Shown piece after piece: positions 1 to 8,012 of a stretch of DNA of 64,000 nucleotides. The DNA lies in the NCBI GenBank assembly GCA_963736325.1, contig CAVTOG010000009.1:1322768-1386767 (forward strand), given 5' to 3'. A model generated the notes under the pieces. It saw only the letters and a program-made list of their open reading frames with translations. It was not told the origin of the DNA and made no database searches. Positions within the stretch are counted from its first letter, which is position 1; every line of letters begins with the position of its first letter. Source of the DNA: Actinoallomurus sp963736325. GTDB taxonomy: Bacteria; Actinomycetota; Actinomycetes; Streptosporangiales; Streptosporangiaceae. A program made the translations under genes and the position numbers.

Positions 1-531
1 TCCACTGTTCCTTGATCGTTCTCGCCATGAGCGGGATGACCGGACGGCAGCGGGACGACGATACTTGCTGGTCAGGCCACTCCGATCTCCTCTTGGTACT
101 GCTCTGAGGCATCAGGTGATGGCGTCTGATATTTCATCTATGTCTGCCCAGTATGGCAGCCAGCGATTTAGAGCACCAGGGACCTAACGTGCTGATATGT
201 CCTACTGGAGAACGTGCGACGTGCGTGGATCAGAAGTGCCTGTAGGTGCGGGCTACGCCGCGCTGGTGAACGACCCGGGGTCGTGCGCGCGGGCGACCAG
301 CGTGATCGCGGTGGAGCCGGGCCGTAGAGGGGCATGCTGGCGGGCGGCCTCACCGGCCGAAATAAACCAGGGATAAGACGGGATTCATCGGGCTTATCGT
401 CTTGTCGATTATTACTCAATTGTGGACTCGGAAATACAGTCCACATATCGACGGATGGGTATTCATGTCGCACCGATATCGGACGACGCCACTAAAGGGT
501 CCGATCTCCGATTTTGATATAGGTGCGTAAA
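1..531. other. Left-edge stretch without a supportable gene
   Basis: I see no reading frame here with credible composition, start signal or family resemblance. The last 150 bases are AT-richer than the surroundings and probably carry the promoter of the collagen-like gene that starts at 532. The extreme left may hold the end of a gene lying outside the window, but nothing supports that. Confidence 0.4.
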
Positions 532-1377
532 ATGATTCGATATAAGCAGCAGTCGGTCGCTAGCGCGTTCGGCAACGTGGTGCGGCCGGCTTTCGTTGCG
601 GCGACGGTGGTCGGCGGGTCCGTGGTGACGATTCTCTTGCCGCCGTCGGCTCGGGCGGAATATAAGATGCCGGAAATCTCGCACGTCGGCCATAAATTTG
701 GTCCGGTAGCTGGACTATGTCACAGAGGGCTCTTCGGGAATTCCCACTGCTTCCGTGTCGATGACGGTTGGAGTGAAGAGGTAGAAGAGGATGACGATAG
801 TCAAATTCCCTTGTTCGCCGTAGAAGCCGTACAAGGATCTCGAGGGCCGCGCGGAGACACGGGGCCTTCCGGACCTACCGGGCCCACCGGGCCCACCGGG
901 CCCACAGGGCCGACGGGGCCGACGGGGCCGATTGGACCGATTGGACCGACGGGGCCGACTGGGCCGACGGGGCCCACCGGACCCGTCAGTCCGGCCAAGT
1001 GCGTCAGCACAGCGGCCGCCCAAGGTCAGACGAAGGCCGTCACAGCTGTTCGTAATGGGAAGGTGTTTGGCCAAACAGTCGACGAGAGCACCAGCCCGCC
1101 AACGCCTACCCCGCTTACCGACTTCACCGCGGCATTTGGTGCCGTTACGGTGGATTGTTCATCGGTGACAATTCAAGGCAACACCAATGTGTTCGTCACC
1201 GTGCGCACGAACACCGATCAGCTCCTTGAGGTCGGATGCACGTTGAACAACTTCCCGACCAGTTGCGGCGGGACAGTGGTCAATCTGGGAGTGATCCCCA
1301 TGGCGGTGCGCGCGCCCGTCGCTGCCCGGCCCCGAATGCCCAGGATCGGGCGGATGCCCTCGATGTCGGGGATGTGA
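532..1377 (+). CDS. Secreted collagen-like protein
   Basis: A 281-residue protein starting at the ATG at 532, with AGGTG six bases upstream; a GTG at 523 is the alternative. A basic N-terminus and hydrophobic core (about residues 17-38) ending in SARA-E look like a signal peptide, so export is likely. After an acidic spacer come 17 uninterrupted Gly-X-Y triplets (about 102-152), mostly GPT, the hallmark of a triple helix of bacterial collagen-like proteins. The C-terminal 125 residues contain three cysteines and resemble no domain I can name; they may be the trimerisation or binding head. Bacterial collagen-like proteins are usually surface or spore-coat adhesins. The very end (residues PRMPRIGRMPSMSGM) is basic and methionine-rich. 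There is no LPXTG-type anchor. Family identity is sure; the role is inferred. Confidence 0.75.
   Translation: MIRYKQQSVASAFGNVVRPAFVAATVVGGSVVTILLPPSARAEYKMPEISHVGHKFGPVAGLCHRGLFGNSHCFRVDDGWSEEVEEDDDSQIPLFAVEAVQGSRGPRGDTGPSGPTGPTGPTGPTGPTGPTGPIGPIGPTGPTGPTGPTGPVSPAKCVSTAAAQGQTKAVTAVRNGKVFGQTVDESTSPPTPTPLTDFTAAFGAVTVDCSSVTIQGNTNVFVTVRTNTDQLLEVGCTLNNFPTSCGGTVVNLGVIPMAVRAPVAARPRMPRIGRMPSMSGM
835..987 (+). repeat. Gly-X-Y coding triplet repeat (9-bp period)
   Basis: Seventeen consecutive 9-bp units encode the collagen-like stretch of the gene at 532-1377. Most units read GGGCCCACC, GGGCCGACG or close variants, so the array is prone to slippage. Copy number, and therefore triple-helix length, may vary between strains. 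Confidence 0.85.
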
Positions 1378-1459
1378 TTGATTAATTACACCTCCGAGCT
1401 GGACCGCACACAGGGTTCGTGCAAGTCGCGGCAGTTACTCCCGCGGGGTCTCAATGGCG

Positions 1460-1490
1460 CACGGCCGCCCGCGGAGGGCGGGCGGCCGTG
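1460..1490 (-). terminator. Hairpin between convergent genes
   Basis: A perfect 13-bp GC-rich stem (1460-1472 pairs with 1478-1490) with a 5-base loop lies 8 bases past the stop codon of the GH16 gene on the minus strand and 82 bases past the collagen-like gene on the plus strand. It has no clear U-tract on either strand, which is common for actinomycete terminators. It could serve both genes. Confidence 0.6.
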
Positions 1491-1497
1491 GTCGAGG

Positions 1498-2736
1498 CTA
1501 CTTCTCCCAGACCTTGAAGAAGTCCAGGCTGTACTTGGCGGGGAACGGGGTGCCCGAGGATGAGGGCGGGCTGTTGGGGTCACCGCCGACCGCGAGGTTG
1601 AGGATGACCTGGGGGGCGGAGCCGTTCCAGGTGAAGTAGGTCCCCTTCACCTGCGTGTCGTCCACCCACTTCTGGATATCGCCCTCTTTCCACACCAGCG
1701 TGTAGGTGTGGTAGTCGTCGGCGAAGTCGAAGCCGGGATGCCACACCCACTGGTTGGTCATGATGTTGTAGTAGTCGGAGCCGACGCCGTCGCCGTGGTC
1801 GTAGCCGGTCCAGTCGTGGGTGTCCTGGGTCGGCGAGTTGAAGAACTCGAAGATGTCGATCTCCGAGGCGGTGTGGGGATCGCCTGCCGCGTAGAGCCAG
1901 AACGCCGGCCACAGTCCGGTGCCGTGCGGGATCTTCGCCCGCACCTGGAACACGTAGGTCTTGCCGTTGGAGGGGTAGAAGGTCTCCTTGGTGGCGATCT
2001 GGCCGCTGCTGATGCCACCGTTGAAGATGCCGCCGTGGTCCGGTGTCGCGGTCAGCTCCAGGCGGTCGGCGGTGAGGTGGTGGTTGGTGCCGTTGAACGG
2101 CTGGTAGCGCTGCCACTCGTTGTTGATCACCGAGGTGCCGGCGATGCCGTACGGATTGAAGTTCGCCGACAGGTCGGAGACGTTGCGGCCGCTTCCGGTG
2201 CCGAACTCGTAATCGCGCGACAGGGTGAAGTCGGAGAGGTCGAGTCCACCGCCGCTGGTGCCGGCGCCGTAGACCGCGAACTCCCACAGCGAGTAGCCGT
2301 ACTCGGTGGCGCGCTGGGTGCCGTACATGCGCACATAGCGGGCGGAGACGGAATTGATCGGGATCGTCTGGGTGCCGCCCGTACCACTCGTGGTCGAGTA
2401 GTCGTCGGCCCAGCTCGCATTGTCGTTCGAGGTCTGGATCTTGAACGAGCGGCCGTAGGCGGTCTCCCACCGCAACGTCACCGAGGTGACGGTCTTCGCG
2501 GCGCCGAGGTCCACGGTGATCCACTGTGGATCGCCGTAGGCGCTCGACCATCGTGTCGACGCGTTGCCGTCAACGGCGTTGGCGGCCGCGTTCGACGAAT
2601 CGTCGGTCGAACTCACCGTCACGGTCTTCCCGAGGGCGAGGTTGGTATCGGCGAATGCCGTTTCGGGCACGGTGAACAGCGCCGAGCACGCGGCTACCAC
2701 CGCGATCAGGGCGGCGCTCAGTCTTCGTCGGGACAT
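1498..2736 (-). CDS. Secreted GH16 beta-glucanase with F5/8C (CBM32-like) domain
   Basis: A 412-residue secreted glycoside hydrolase. Residues 1-29 form a signal peptide (MSRRR, a hydrophobic core, cleavage near AFA-D). Residues 30-157 are a discoidin/F5-8C carbohydrate-binding module (NLALGKTVTVSS start, FAVYGAG end), followed by a short linker and a GH16 catalytic domain to the C-terminus. The signature EIDIFEF contains the nucleophile and acid/base glutamates around the central aspartate, so the enzyme should be active. GH16 enzymes cleave beta-1,3 or mixed beta-1,3/1,4-glucans such as laminarin or lichenan; the exact substrate cannot be read from sequence. It is monocistronic, with a terminator hairpin just downstream. 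A perfect palindrome of LacI-operator type sits 32 bases before the start. Confidence 0.9.
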   Translation of the reverse strand: MSRRRLSAALIAVVAACSALFTVPETAFADTNLALGKTVTVSSTDDSSNAAANAVDGNASTRWSSAYGDPQWITVDLGAAKTVTSVTLRWETAYGRSFKIQTSNDNASWADDYSTTSGTGGTQTIPINSVSARYVRMYGTQRATEYGYSLWEFAVYGAGTSGGGLDLSDFTLSRDYEFGTGSGRNVSDLSANFNPYGIAGTSVINNEWQRYQPFNGTNHHLTADRLELTATPDHGGIFNGGISSGQIATKETFYPSNGKTYVFQVRAKIPHGTGLWPAFWLYAAGDPHTASEIDIFEFFNSPTQDTHDWTGYDHGDGVGSDYYNIMTNQWVWHPGFDFADDYHTYTLVWKEGDIQKWVDDTQVKGTYFTWNGSAPQVILNLAVGGDPNSPPSSSGTPFPAKYSLDFFKVWEK

Positions 2737-2767
2737 GTGTCAGCCTCCATGGCGGATTGGGGGCACT

Positions 2768-2779
2768 TGAACCGGTTCA
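2768..2779. promoter_or_regulatory. Palindrome resembling a LacI-family operator
   Basis: TGAACCGGTTCA is a perfect 12-bp palindrome with a central CCGG, 32 bp upstream of the GH16 start codon. LacI-family regulators of actinomycete glycoside hydrolase genes bind palindromes with a central CG, so sugar-responsive repression of the glucanase is plausible. No LacI-type regulator gene is in the window. Confidence 0.45.
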
Positions 2780-3092
2780 GACTGAAAATAGATGACGACC
2801 GTGTGCTCGAAAAGGGGGTACCGCCCAGAAAATCTGACCGGGGTCGAGCCGCCTGTACCGCTCGAAAACTCGGCCGAGGCTTTGACCTAGGGGTTTGCCT
2901 GCGGCGGGTAGTGCCTCTCACTGATCTCAGCAGAGAATGCGGTGCGTACCACCCCGGCCGTAGAGCGGCTGCCCGCGTACGGCGTCGGCATCGGCCGAGT
3001 CAGATGATCTTGGAAGCGGCGGTCGGGCAGCCCAAGGAGATTTCATCCCCGGGCTGCCCGACTGATCCCTCGCCGTGCTGATCGAAAGAGCT
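2780..3092. other. Intergenic region, no gene seen
   Basis: The 313 bases between the GH16 promoter and the end of the MFS transporter gene show no credible reading frame. They include the GH16 promoter region and presumably the 3' end of the transporter transcript. No repeat or strong hairpin with a T-tract was noticed. Confidence 0.4.
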
Positions 3093-4502
3093 CTATTCGG
3101 ATCGAGTGTCTCGGGGGCTGATCTGCTCCAAAGCGAGACCGGTCGTGGCGGGCCCGAGCCAGGCGACGTTGAGTGCGACTATGGCCATGGCCGCAGCGAT
3201 GAAGCCGAAGACCGCCCCTGAACCATATGCGGTGAGCAGTGGAAGCAGGACAAAGGGGAGGGCGGCGGTGGACAGGCGATTGGTGGAATAGCAGGCACCG
3301 ACGGCAGTGCCGCGCAGTCCCGTGGGGAACAACTCAGAGCCATAGATATGAAATGCGTTGGACAAAATATTGCTGAGCGCCGTGTAGGTGAAGCCGAACC
3401 CGATGATCAGCGCAGGTGTGCGCGCGAAACCGAAGGCCAATCCGGCAAAGGTCATGGCGAGCGCACTCGCCACGATAATCCATTTGCGTTCGAAGCGTTC
3501 GATGATGAATACGGAAAGTGCCGACCCTATGGGATACCCGAAGAAACTAAGAGCGGTGAACGTCAGTGACGTGACGACATCGAAGCCCTTTGCGGCGAGG
3601 AGCAATGGCACAAGGGTGCCGAAGCCGTAGTAGCCCACCGTCTCGAGCATGTCCAATACGACGAGCATGCCGGTCCGCCGGAGATACGGGGCTCGAAGCA
3701 GCGCACGCGGCGCGATCGGGGGCGGGGCAATGTCGTCGACGTCTGGTTCAGGCAGCCCATGACCAGGGGCGAGCCCTCTCGTGGCCTCCTGCTCCATCAC
3801 CGACACGATGCGCTCGGCCTCGGCGTTCCGGCCGACCGACTCCAGCCAACGCGGTGACTCGGGAAGGCGACGCCTTAGGAACCAGATCACCAATGCTCCC
3901 GCCCCGCCGAGCAGGAACATCCACCGCCATCCCGCCAATCCGAGAGGTGTGCGGGGTACTAGGACACGGCCGAGTATGCCAACGGCCGGTACGCCAAGGA
4001 AACCGACTGTATAGGTCCAGGCCATGAAACGACCTCGGCCCCGCGAAGGCAGAAGATCGGACAGGTACGCGTCGGCGACAGGCGCCTCTGCTCCCAGACC
4101 GAGACCGGCGATGAAGCGTGCGATGACCAAGAAACTGACGTTCATGGCGAATGCAGCGAGGATCGAGCATATCGAATAGATCGCTAGATTCAGCAGGAAG
4201 GCAGCTCGCCGACCGATTCGGTCGGAAAGACGGCCCATGGCGATCGCGCCTATGAACTGACCGACGAAGGCCGAGGCCAACACCATCCTGAGGGCGGTGT
4301 CCCCAAGGTGGAACTGAGCCTTGAGTACGGTACTGAGAGTTCCGGCAAGGAAGATCTCGTAGGCGTCGAAGAACAAGCCGAGTCCGATCACGAGGATCGC
4401 GTATCGGTGCGTGGTACCGATCGGAAGCCTGTTCAATCGTCCCGCGATGGAATACCGCGTTGATGGGGAGGCTGAGGGAGACTGGAACGCAGGGGTGCTC
4501 AT
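3093..4502 (-). CDS. MFS transporter (metabolite:H+ symporter type)
   Basis: A 469-residue integral membrane protein with about 12 hydrophobic segments. The cytoplasmic loop between TM2 and TM3 carries the MFS motif GRLSDRIGRRAAF, and the central loop (about 205-250) is hydrophilic. The start is the ATG at 4502, with GGAGGG upstream; the longer frame to 4775 has a basic, non-transporter-like sequence and overlaps nothing useful. The overall pattern, including an N-terminal tail followed by ...HRYAILVIGLGLFFDAYE, fits the sugar/aromatic-acid symporter (NiaP/AAHS-like) group. It lies 154 bp downstream of the ArsR-type regulator on the same strand, and a hydroxy-acid oxidase gene is divergent nearby, so uptake of a small organic acid is a reasonable guess. 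Confidence 0.85.
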   Translation of the reverse strand: MSTPAFQSPSASPSTRYSIAGRLNRLPIGTTHRYAILVIGLGLFFDAYEIFLAGTLSTVLKAQFHLGDTALRMVLASAFVGQFIGAIAMGRLSDRIGRRAAFLLNLAIYSICSILAAFAMNVSFLVIARFIAGLGLGAEAPVADAYLSDLLPSRGRGRFMAWTYTVGFLGVPAVGILGRVLVPRTPLGLAGWRWMFLLGGAGALVIWFLRRRLPESPRWLESVGRNAEAERIVSVMEQEATRGLAPGHGLPEPDVDDIAPPPIAPRALLRAPYLRRTGMLVVLDMLETVGYYGFGTLVPLLLAAKGFDVVTSLTFTALSFFGYPIGSALSVFIIERFERKWIIVASALAMTFAGLAFGFARTPALIIGFGFTYTALSNILSNAFHIYGSELFPTGLRGTAVGACYSTNRLSTAALPFVLLPLLTAYGSGAVFGFIAAAMAIVALNVAWLGPATTGLALEQISPRDTRSE

Positions 4503-4656
4503 GGCGACCCTCCGGTAACGACCGGCCCGATGCCGGTTGGTGGTGTCGGAGTGGTCGGAATGTAGAGGCGCCGAGCTTCGACGGACGTCGAAGAGTTGTG
4601 CCGCGGAACCCCGTTGCCTGCGGACTTGCCAGACCGGCGTCAGCGGGCGGGGCGAA

Positions 4657-5394
4657 TCAGGCCGTCGTCTGCTCGGCGGACGGCCGGGGTACGGCCCATT
4701 CGTCGAGCAGGTCATGGCCGGCGCCGGTGAGGCGAAGAGAACGTTTCGCCGGGCCACGCTCCAGCGCCTCGACATCGAGCAGGTGGTCGAGCAAAGCGGT
4801 GCCTACGGCGCCCGCCAGATGCGGACGCCGTTCCGTCCAGTCCACGCAGGGCCGGGCGAGCTTGCGGCCGGATACACGTGAGGCTGGTAGCCGAACACCC
4901 CGCAGAGTGAGGGTGTCGCGGCCGAGCAGCGTGAGTACGAACATCCCTTCGGTCCGCTGGATGAACCCTTGTTCGAGGAAAGCGTCGGTGACGGTCACTC
5001 CGAGCAGGCCGGCGAGATGCGAGTAGCAGGAGCGCGCGAAACGCAGCTCATCGCGAGCCCGGAAGGCTCGCAGTGACGTGACGCGCGCGGGTGGCATGTG
5101 GCGCGCCAGGTCTTCGATCATCTCGGCCACCTCGGCCGAAGCCAGTCGGTAATACCGGTGCCGGCCACAGCGCTCGGCCACCACCCAGCCTGCCGCCATC
5201 AATTTCGTCAGGTGGAAGGTGGCGGTCGATGCCGTCACGCCCACTCGGGCTGCCAGCTCACTGGGAGGTACCGAAATACCCCCCATCAGCGCGATGAGAA
5301 TCGCCGATCGGGCCGGGTCGGCCAGGAGCGACCCGACCGTGCTGAGATCGACCTCGTCCCAGGTCGCATGATCCTTCATGAGCCAAGTCTGCAT
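4657..5394 (-). CDS. ArsR-type winged-helix transcriptional regulator
   Basis: A 245-residue regulator. Residues 15-95 form an ArsR-like winged helix (LADPARSAILIALM..., recognition helix ASTATFHLTKLMAAGWV, wing GRHRYYRLAS). The C-terminal 150 residues form the effector/dimerisation region found in larger ArsR-like proteins that lack metal-binding cysteines; I see no metal site. It lies between the MFS transporter downstream on the same strand and the divergent SnoaL/oxidase pair, so it probably controls both through the 170-bp gap at 5395-5564. The ATG at 5394 is used; the ATG at 5379 (MKDHATW) is possible. The ligand is unknown. Confidence 0.8.
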   Translation of the reverse strand: MQTWLMKDHATWDEVDLSTVGSLLADPARSAILIALMGGISVPPSELAARVGVTASTATFHLTKLMAAGWVVAERCGRHRYYRLASAEVAEMIEDLARHMPPARVTSLRAFRARDELRFARSCYSHLAGLLGVTVTDAFLEQGFIQRTEGMFVLTLLGRDTLTLRGVRLPASRVSGRKLARPCVDWTERRPHLAGAVGTALLDHLLDVEALERGPAKRSLRLTGAGHDLLDEWAVPRPSAEQTTA

Positions 5395-5564
5395 CGAGAA
5401 CCCTTTGATCGCGATGAAAGCTTCGGCTCCCTACGGTGAATCCGCGGCCTCTGAGACGGCCGTGGACGTCGCCGTGATGATCGAAGCCCCCGACCGGCGA
5501 TGACCGACCCTTCGGCCTGCCCCGGATCCTCGGGCGGTTCGACCATTCGTGGAAGGAAAGACGC

Positions 5565-5999
5565 ATGTCCGCAACGGCGGCCGAGGCGCGTACGGTCTTC
5601 GAACTATGGCACCGCTACGCACGTGATCGGCAGGTCAGCGAGCTCGCCGGCCTGTACGCCGAAGATGCGATATTGGAAAGCCCGCTGGTACCCCGGATCC
5701 TTGACATCGCATCCGGGCGTTTGGAGGGCCGCGAGCAAATCCAGGCTTTTTTCGCCGAGGGCACCCGGAGACGGCCGAATCCTCTGGTCCGCTGGTATCG
5801 CTCCGACCGCTATCTTTTCGACGGCAACACCTTGATGTGGGAATATCCGCGAGACGCACCCGACGGAGACCAGGTCGACATCCTTGAGGTAGTGGACCTC
5901 GACGGATCCCTCATCCGAGCCCACCGCATCTACTGGGGTTGGTTCGGCACCGAGTTGCTCATCGGCAACGCCGTCGATAAAGCCGTCAGTCATGGCTGA
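5565..5999 (+). CDS. SnoaL-like (NTF2-fold) protein
   Basis: A 144-residue single-domain protein of the NTF2-like/SnoaL superfamily (pattern FELWHRYARDRQVSELAGLYAEDAILESP, ending RIYWGWFGTELL). GGAAGGA precedes the ATG. The superfamily covers small isomerases, hydrolases and binding proteins with a conical pocket; no specific reaction can be assigned. The stop overlaps the start of the hydroxy-acid oxidase by 8 bp, so the two are co-translated and probably act on the same compound. Confidence 0.75.
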   Translation: MSATAAEARTVFELWHRYARDRQVSELAGLYAEDAILESPLVPRILDIASGRLEGREQIQAFFAEGTRRRPNPLVRWYRSDRYLFDGNTLMWEYPRDAPDGDQVDILEVVDLDGSLIRAHRIYWGWFGTELLIGNAVDKAVSHG

Positions 6000-7272
6000 G
6001 GACACCATCCGCTCGCCTGAGAACGTGAGTGCCCACATGCCCGGCGCCGCTTCAGGAATTCGAAGATTCTCCCGAGCTAAAGATCCAACTCGCTGGATCA
6101 CAATCAACGATCTGCGGGATGCCGCGCGCCGGCGACTTCCTCACATGATCTTCGATTTTGTCGATGGCGGCGCCGGCGATGAGGTGACATCACGGGAAAA
6201 CCTCCAAGCCTTCAACGCCCTGCGGCTCTTGCCACAGGTCTTGGTCGACGTCGCCGAACGCGACCAGCGTAAGGAACTGCTCGGCGAGCAACTCCGGATG
6301 CCGGTCATCTGCGGCCCCACCGGCATGCCTGCCCTCGCACATCCTGATGCCGAACTCGCTGCGGCAGCCGCGGCCCACGATGCCGGGACCGTGTTCGTGG
6401 TCAGCTCCGCGTCCAGCTACTCGACTCGATCCATCGCCGACGCCAGTGCCGGTCCGCTGTGGTTTCAGCTCTATGCCTGGCGTGACCGAGACACGGCCGC
6501 GACCCTCATCGACCAGGCCCGCGACGCGGGCGCTCGCGTGCTCGTCCTCACCGTCGACTGCCCTGTACCCGGCCAACGCGAACGGGACCTGCGCAACGGA
6601 ATGACGATCCCTCCTCGCCCCTCCTTCGCCAACGCCGCGGATCTGGCTCGACACCCCGGATGGTGCCTGAGATTCCTCCGCGGACCACGCATCGAGCTGG
6701 CCAATCTGGCCGGGCTCGAGGCAGCGCCCGCCAATGGCGCACTCGGCGCGGCTGGCTGGCTTCAACACCTGTTCAACCCGGCACAGACATGGGATGACCT
6801 AACCTGGTACTCCCGCCGTTGGGACGGCCCCGTGCTGGTCAAGGGCATCATGTCCGCAACGGACGCACGTCGCGCCGTCGAACTCGGTGCTGCCGGCGTG
6901 ATCGTCTCCAACCATGGCGGCCGACAACTCGACCACCTCCCCGCGGCCGTCAGCGTGCTCCCTGCCATTTCCAACGCCCTCGCCGGTACCTCGGCGGTCG
7001 TCCTCCTCGATGGAGGAATCCGACGCGGCGTCGACGTCATCAAGGCCCTCGCACTGGGTGCCGATGCTTGTCTCATAGGCCGTCCCTGGGTGTACGGCCT
7101 TGCAGCAGCCGGCTACCACGGCGTCCGGCGCGCCTTGGACATTCTCTACGATGAAATCGACCAAGCACTCGCCCTCCTCGGCAGGCGATGCGTCAGCGAG
7201 ATCGACTCCTCCGTTCTCTGGCGTCCGTCCGACCTACCAGGCCCAGTGAATGATCCTGACCTCTCGTCCTGA
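5992..7272 (+). CDS. FMN-dependent alpha-hydroxy-acid oxidase
   Basis: A 426-residue TIM-barrel flavoenzyme of the LldD/lactate monooxygenase family. The N-terminal motif FDFVDGGAGDEVTSREN, the phosphate-binding GGIRRGVDVIKALALGAD and the catalytic SNHGGRQLD (His308 as base, Arg311 binding the substrate carboxylate) are all present. Such enzymes oxidise L-2-hydroxy acids (lactate, mandelate, glycolate) to 2-oxo acids and pass electrons to oxygen or quinone. The start overlaps the SnoaL-like gene by 8 bp. Together with the divergent MFS transporter and the ArsR-type regulator it suggests an uptake-and-oxidation unit for a hydroxy acid. The N-terminal 25 residues are longer than in typical members. 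Confidence 0.88.
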   Translation: MAEDTIRSPENVSAHMPGAASGIRRFSRAKDPTRWITINDLRDAARRRLPHMIFDFVDGGAGDEVTSRENLQAFNALRLLPQVLVDVAERDQRKELLGEQLRMPVICGPTGMPALAHPDAELAAAAAAHDAGTVFVVSSASSYSTRSIADASAGPLWFQLYAWRDRDTAATLIDQARDAGARVLVLTVDCPVPGQRERDLRNGMTIPPRPSFANAADLARHPGWCLRFLRGPRIELANLAGLEAAPANGALGAAGWLQHLFNPAQTWDDLTWYSRRWDGPVLVKGIMSATDARRAVELGAAGVIVSNHGGRQLDHLPAAVSVLPAISNALAGTSAVVLLDGGIRRGVDVIKALALGADACLIGRPWVYGLAAAGYHGVRRALDILYDEIDQALALLGRRCVSEIDSSVLWRPSDLPGPVNDPDLSS

Positions 7273-7680
7273 GGCGGTGACCGGACGTCGTCTTAGGACA
7301 GAACCGAGGTGCGGATATCCACGCTTGGCGGGGGCCTAGCGGGTGAGGTGCAGGTGGTTTCTCATTATGAGTCGACCATTCGAATGGTGATACAAAACAT
7401 TATTGGTTTTGTCTCTTCTCGATTCATCTGTCGCTATGTCTTCTCGTCGGCTCCAGCTGCAAAGATAGGAACCATTGCTGAGTAGGATGCCTATAAAGAG
7501 TGTTGGATTAGCAAAAGGGTTTAGCATCGCCAGATGCTGGCTGTGGATGCCGAATACGCCGAAAAACTCAACACCCGTCTCGGCGCGATATATTGACAAC
7601 ACGTATCGCTGCATGCGGGCAACCATCGAGCGCGATCGCGCAGATCGCCGCTGATTCTCCAACGTTGCGTTCCTTCAGCT
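7273..7680. other. Decayed, AT-richer intergenic region
   Basis: About 400 bases of lower GC content than the neighbours, with short frames on both strands that match nothing I recognise. It leads into a transposase remnant at 7681 and an intact insertion sequence at 7853, so it is most likely debris of earlier insertions. Confidence 0.4.
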
Positions 7681-7772
7681 CGCGAACAACGTGATGCGAT
7701 GTTGATCGAGCAGATCAGAACAGGTGCACGCCGCCAACTACGGCGTCTACGGCGCGTCGGCGGCGAATAGCT
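7681..7772 (+). pseudogene. Fragment of an IS3-type transposase (OrfB)
   Basis: The plus strand reads REQRDAMLIEQIRT and, after a one-base shift, VHAANYGVYGA. These two blocks are adjacent in OrfB transposases of the IS3 family, just before the DDE catalytic core. The frameshift and loss of everything downstream show that it is dead. The identification rests on this short signature only. Confidence 0.4.
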
Positions 7773-7852
7773 CACCATGACCGTGGATATGTCGGTGCCG
7801 TGACCGCCGGCCGGCACTTCGCCGTTGAGCGCCCGGACCAGCTGTGGCCAGC

Positions 7853-7883
7853 CAGGGCTGGCCGCATTCTCGGATGGTGAGAC
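7853..7883. repeat. Left terminal inverted repeat of the IS element
   Basis: Starts CAGGGCTGGCCGCATTCTC. It matches the reverse complement of 9193-9223 at most positions, with blocks CAGGG, CGCATTCTC and GTGAGAC conserved. Confidence 0.7.
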
Positions 7884-8012
7884 GGTGAGGTCAGGTCACG
7901 AGGTGATGGCGGTGGGTGTGTCGCCGGGCTGACATGCAACAAGGCCCCATAGAACGGGTGATTGTCGAAGATCAACTCGTTCGCTGGAGCCTCGTTGTCT
8001 GTTCAGTCTGTC

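Noticed and set aside
168..473. A 101-codon minus-strand frame at the left edge
   Set aside because: Arg/Pro-rich composition, no ribosome-binding site and no recognisable family; likely a chance frame.
801..1010. A minus-strand frame rich in GPV and GPI repeats
   Set aside because: It is the reverse-complement image of the collagen-coding repeat. The plus-strand product has the signal peptide and sensible ends.
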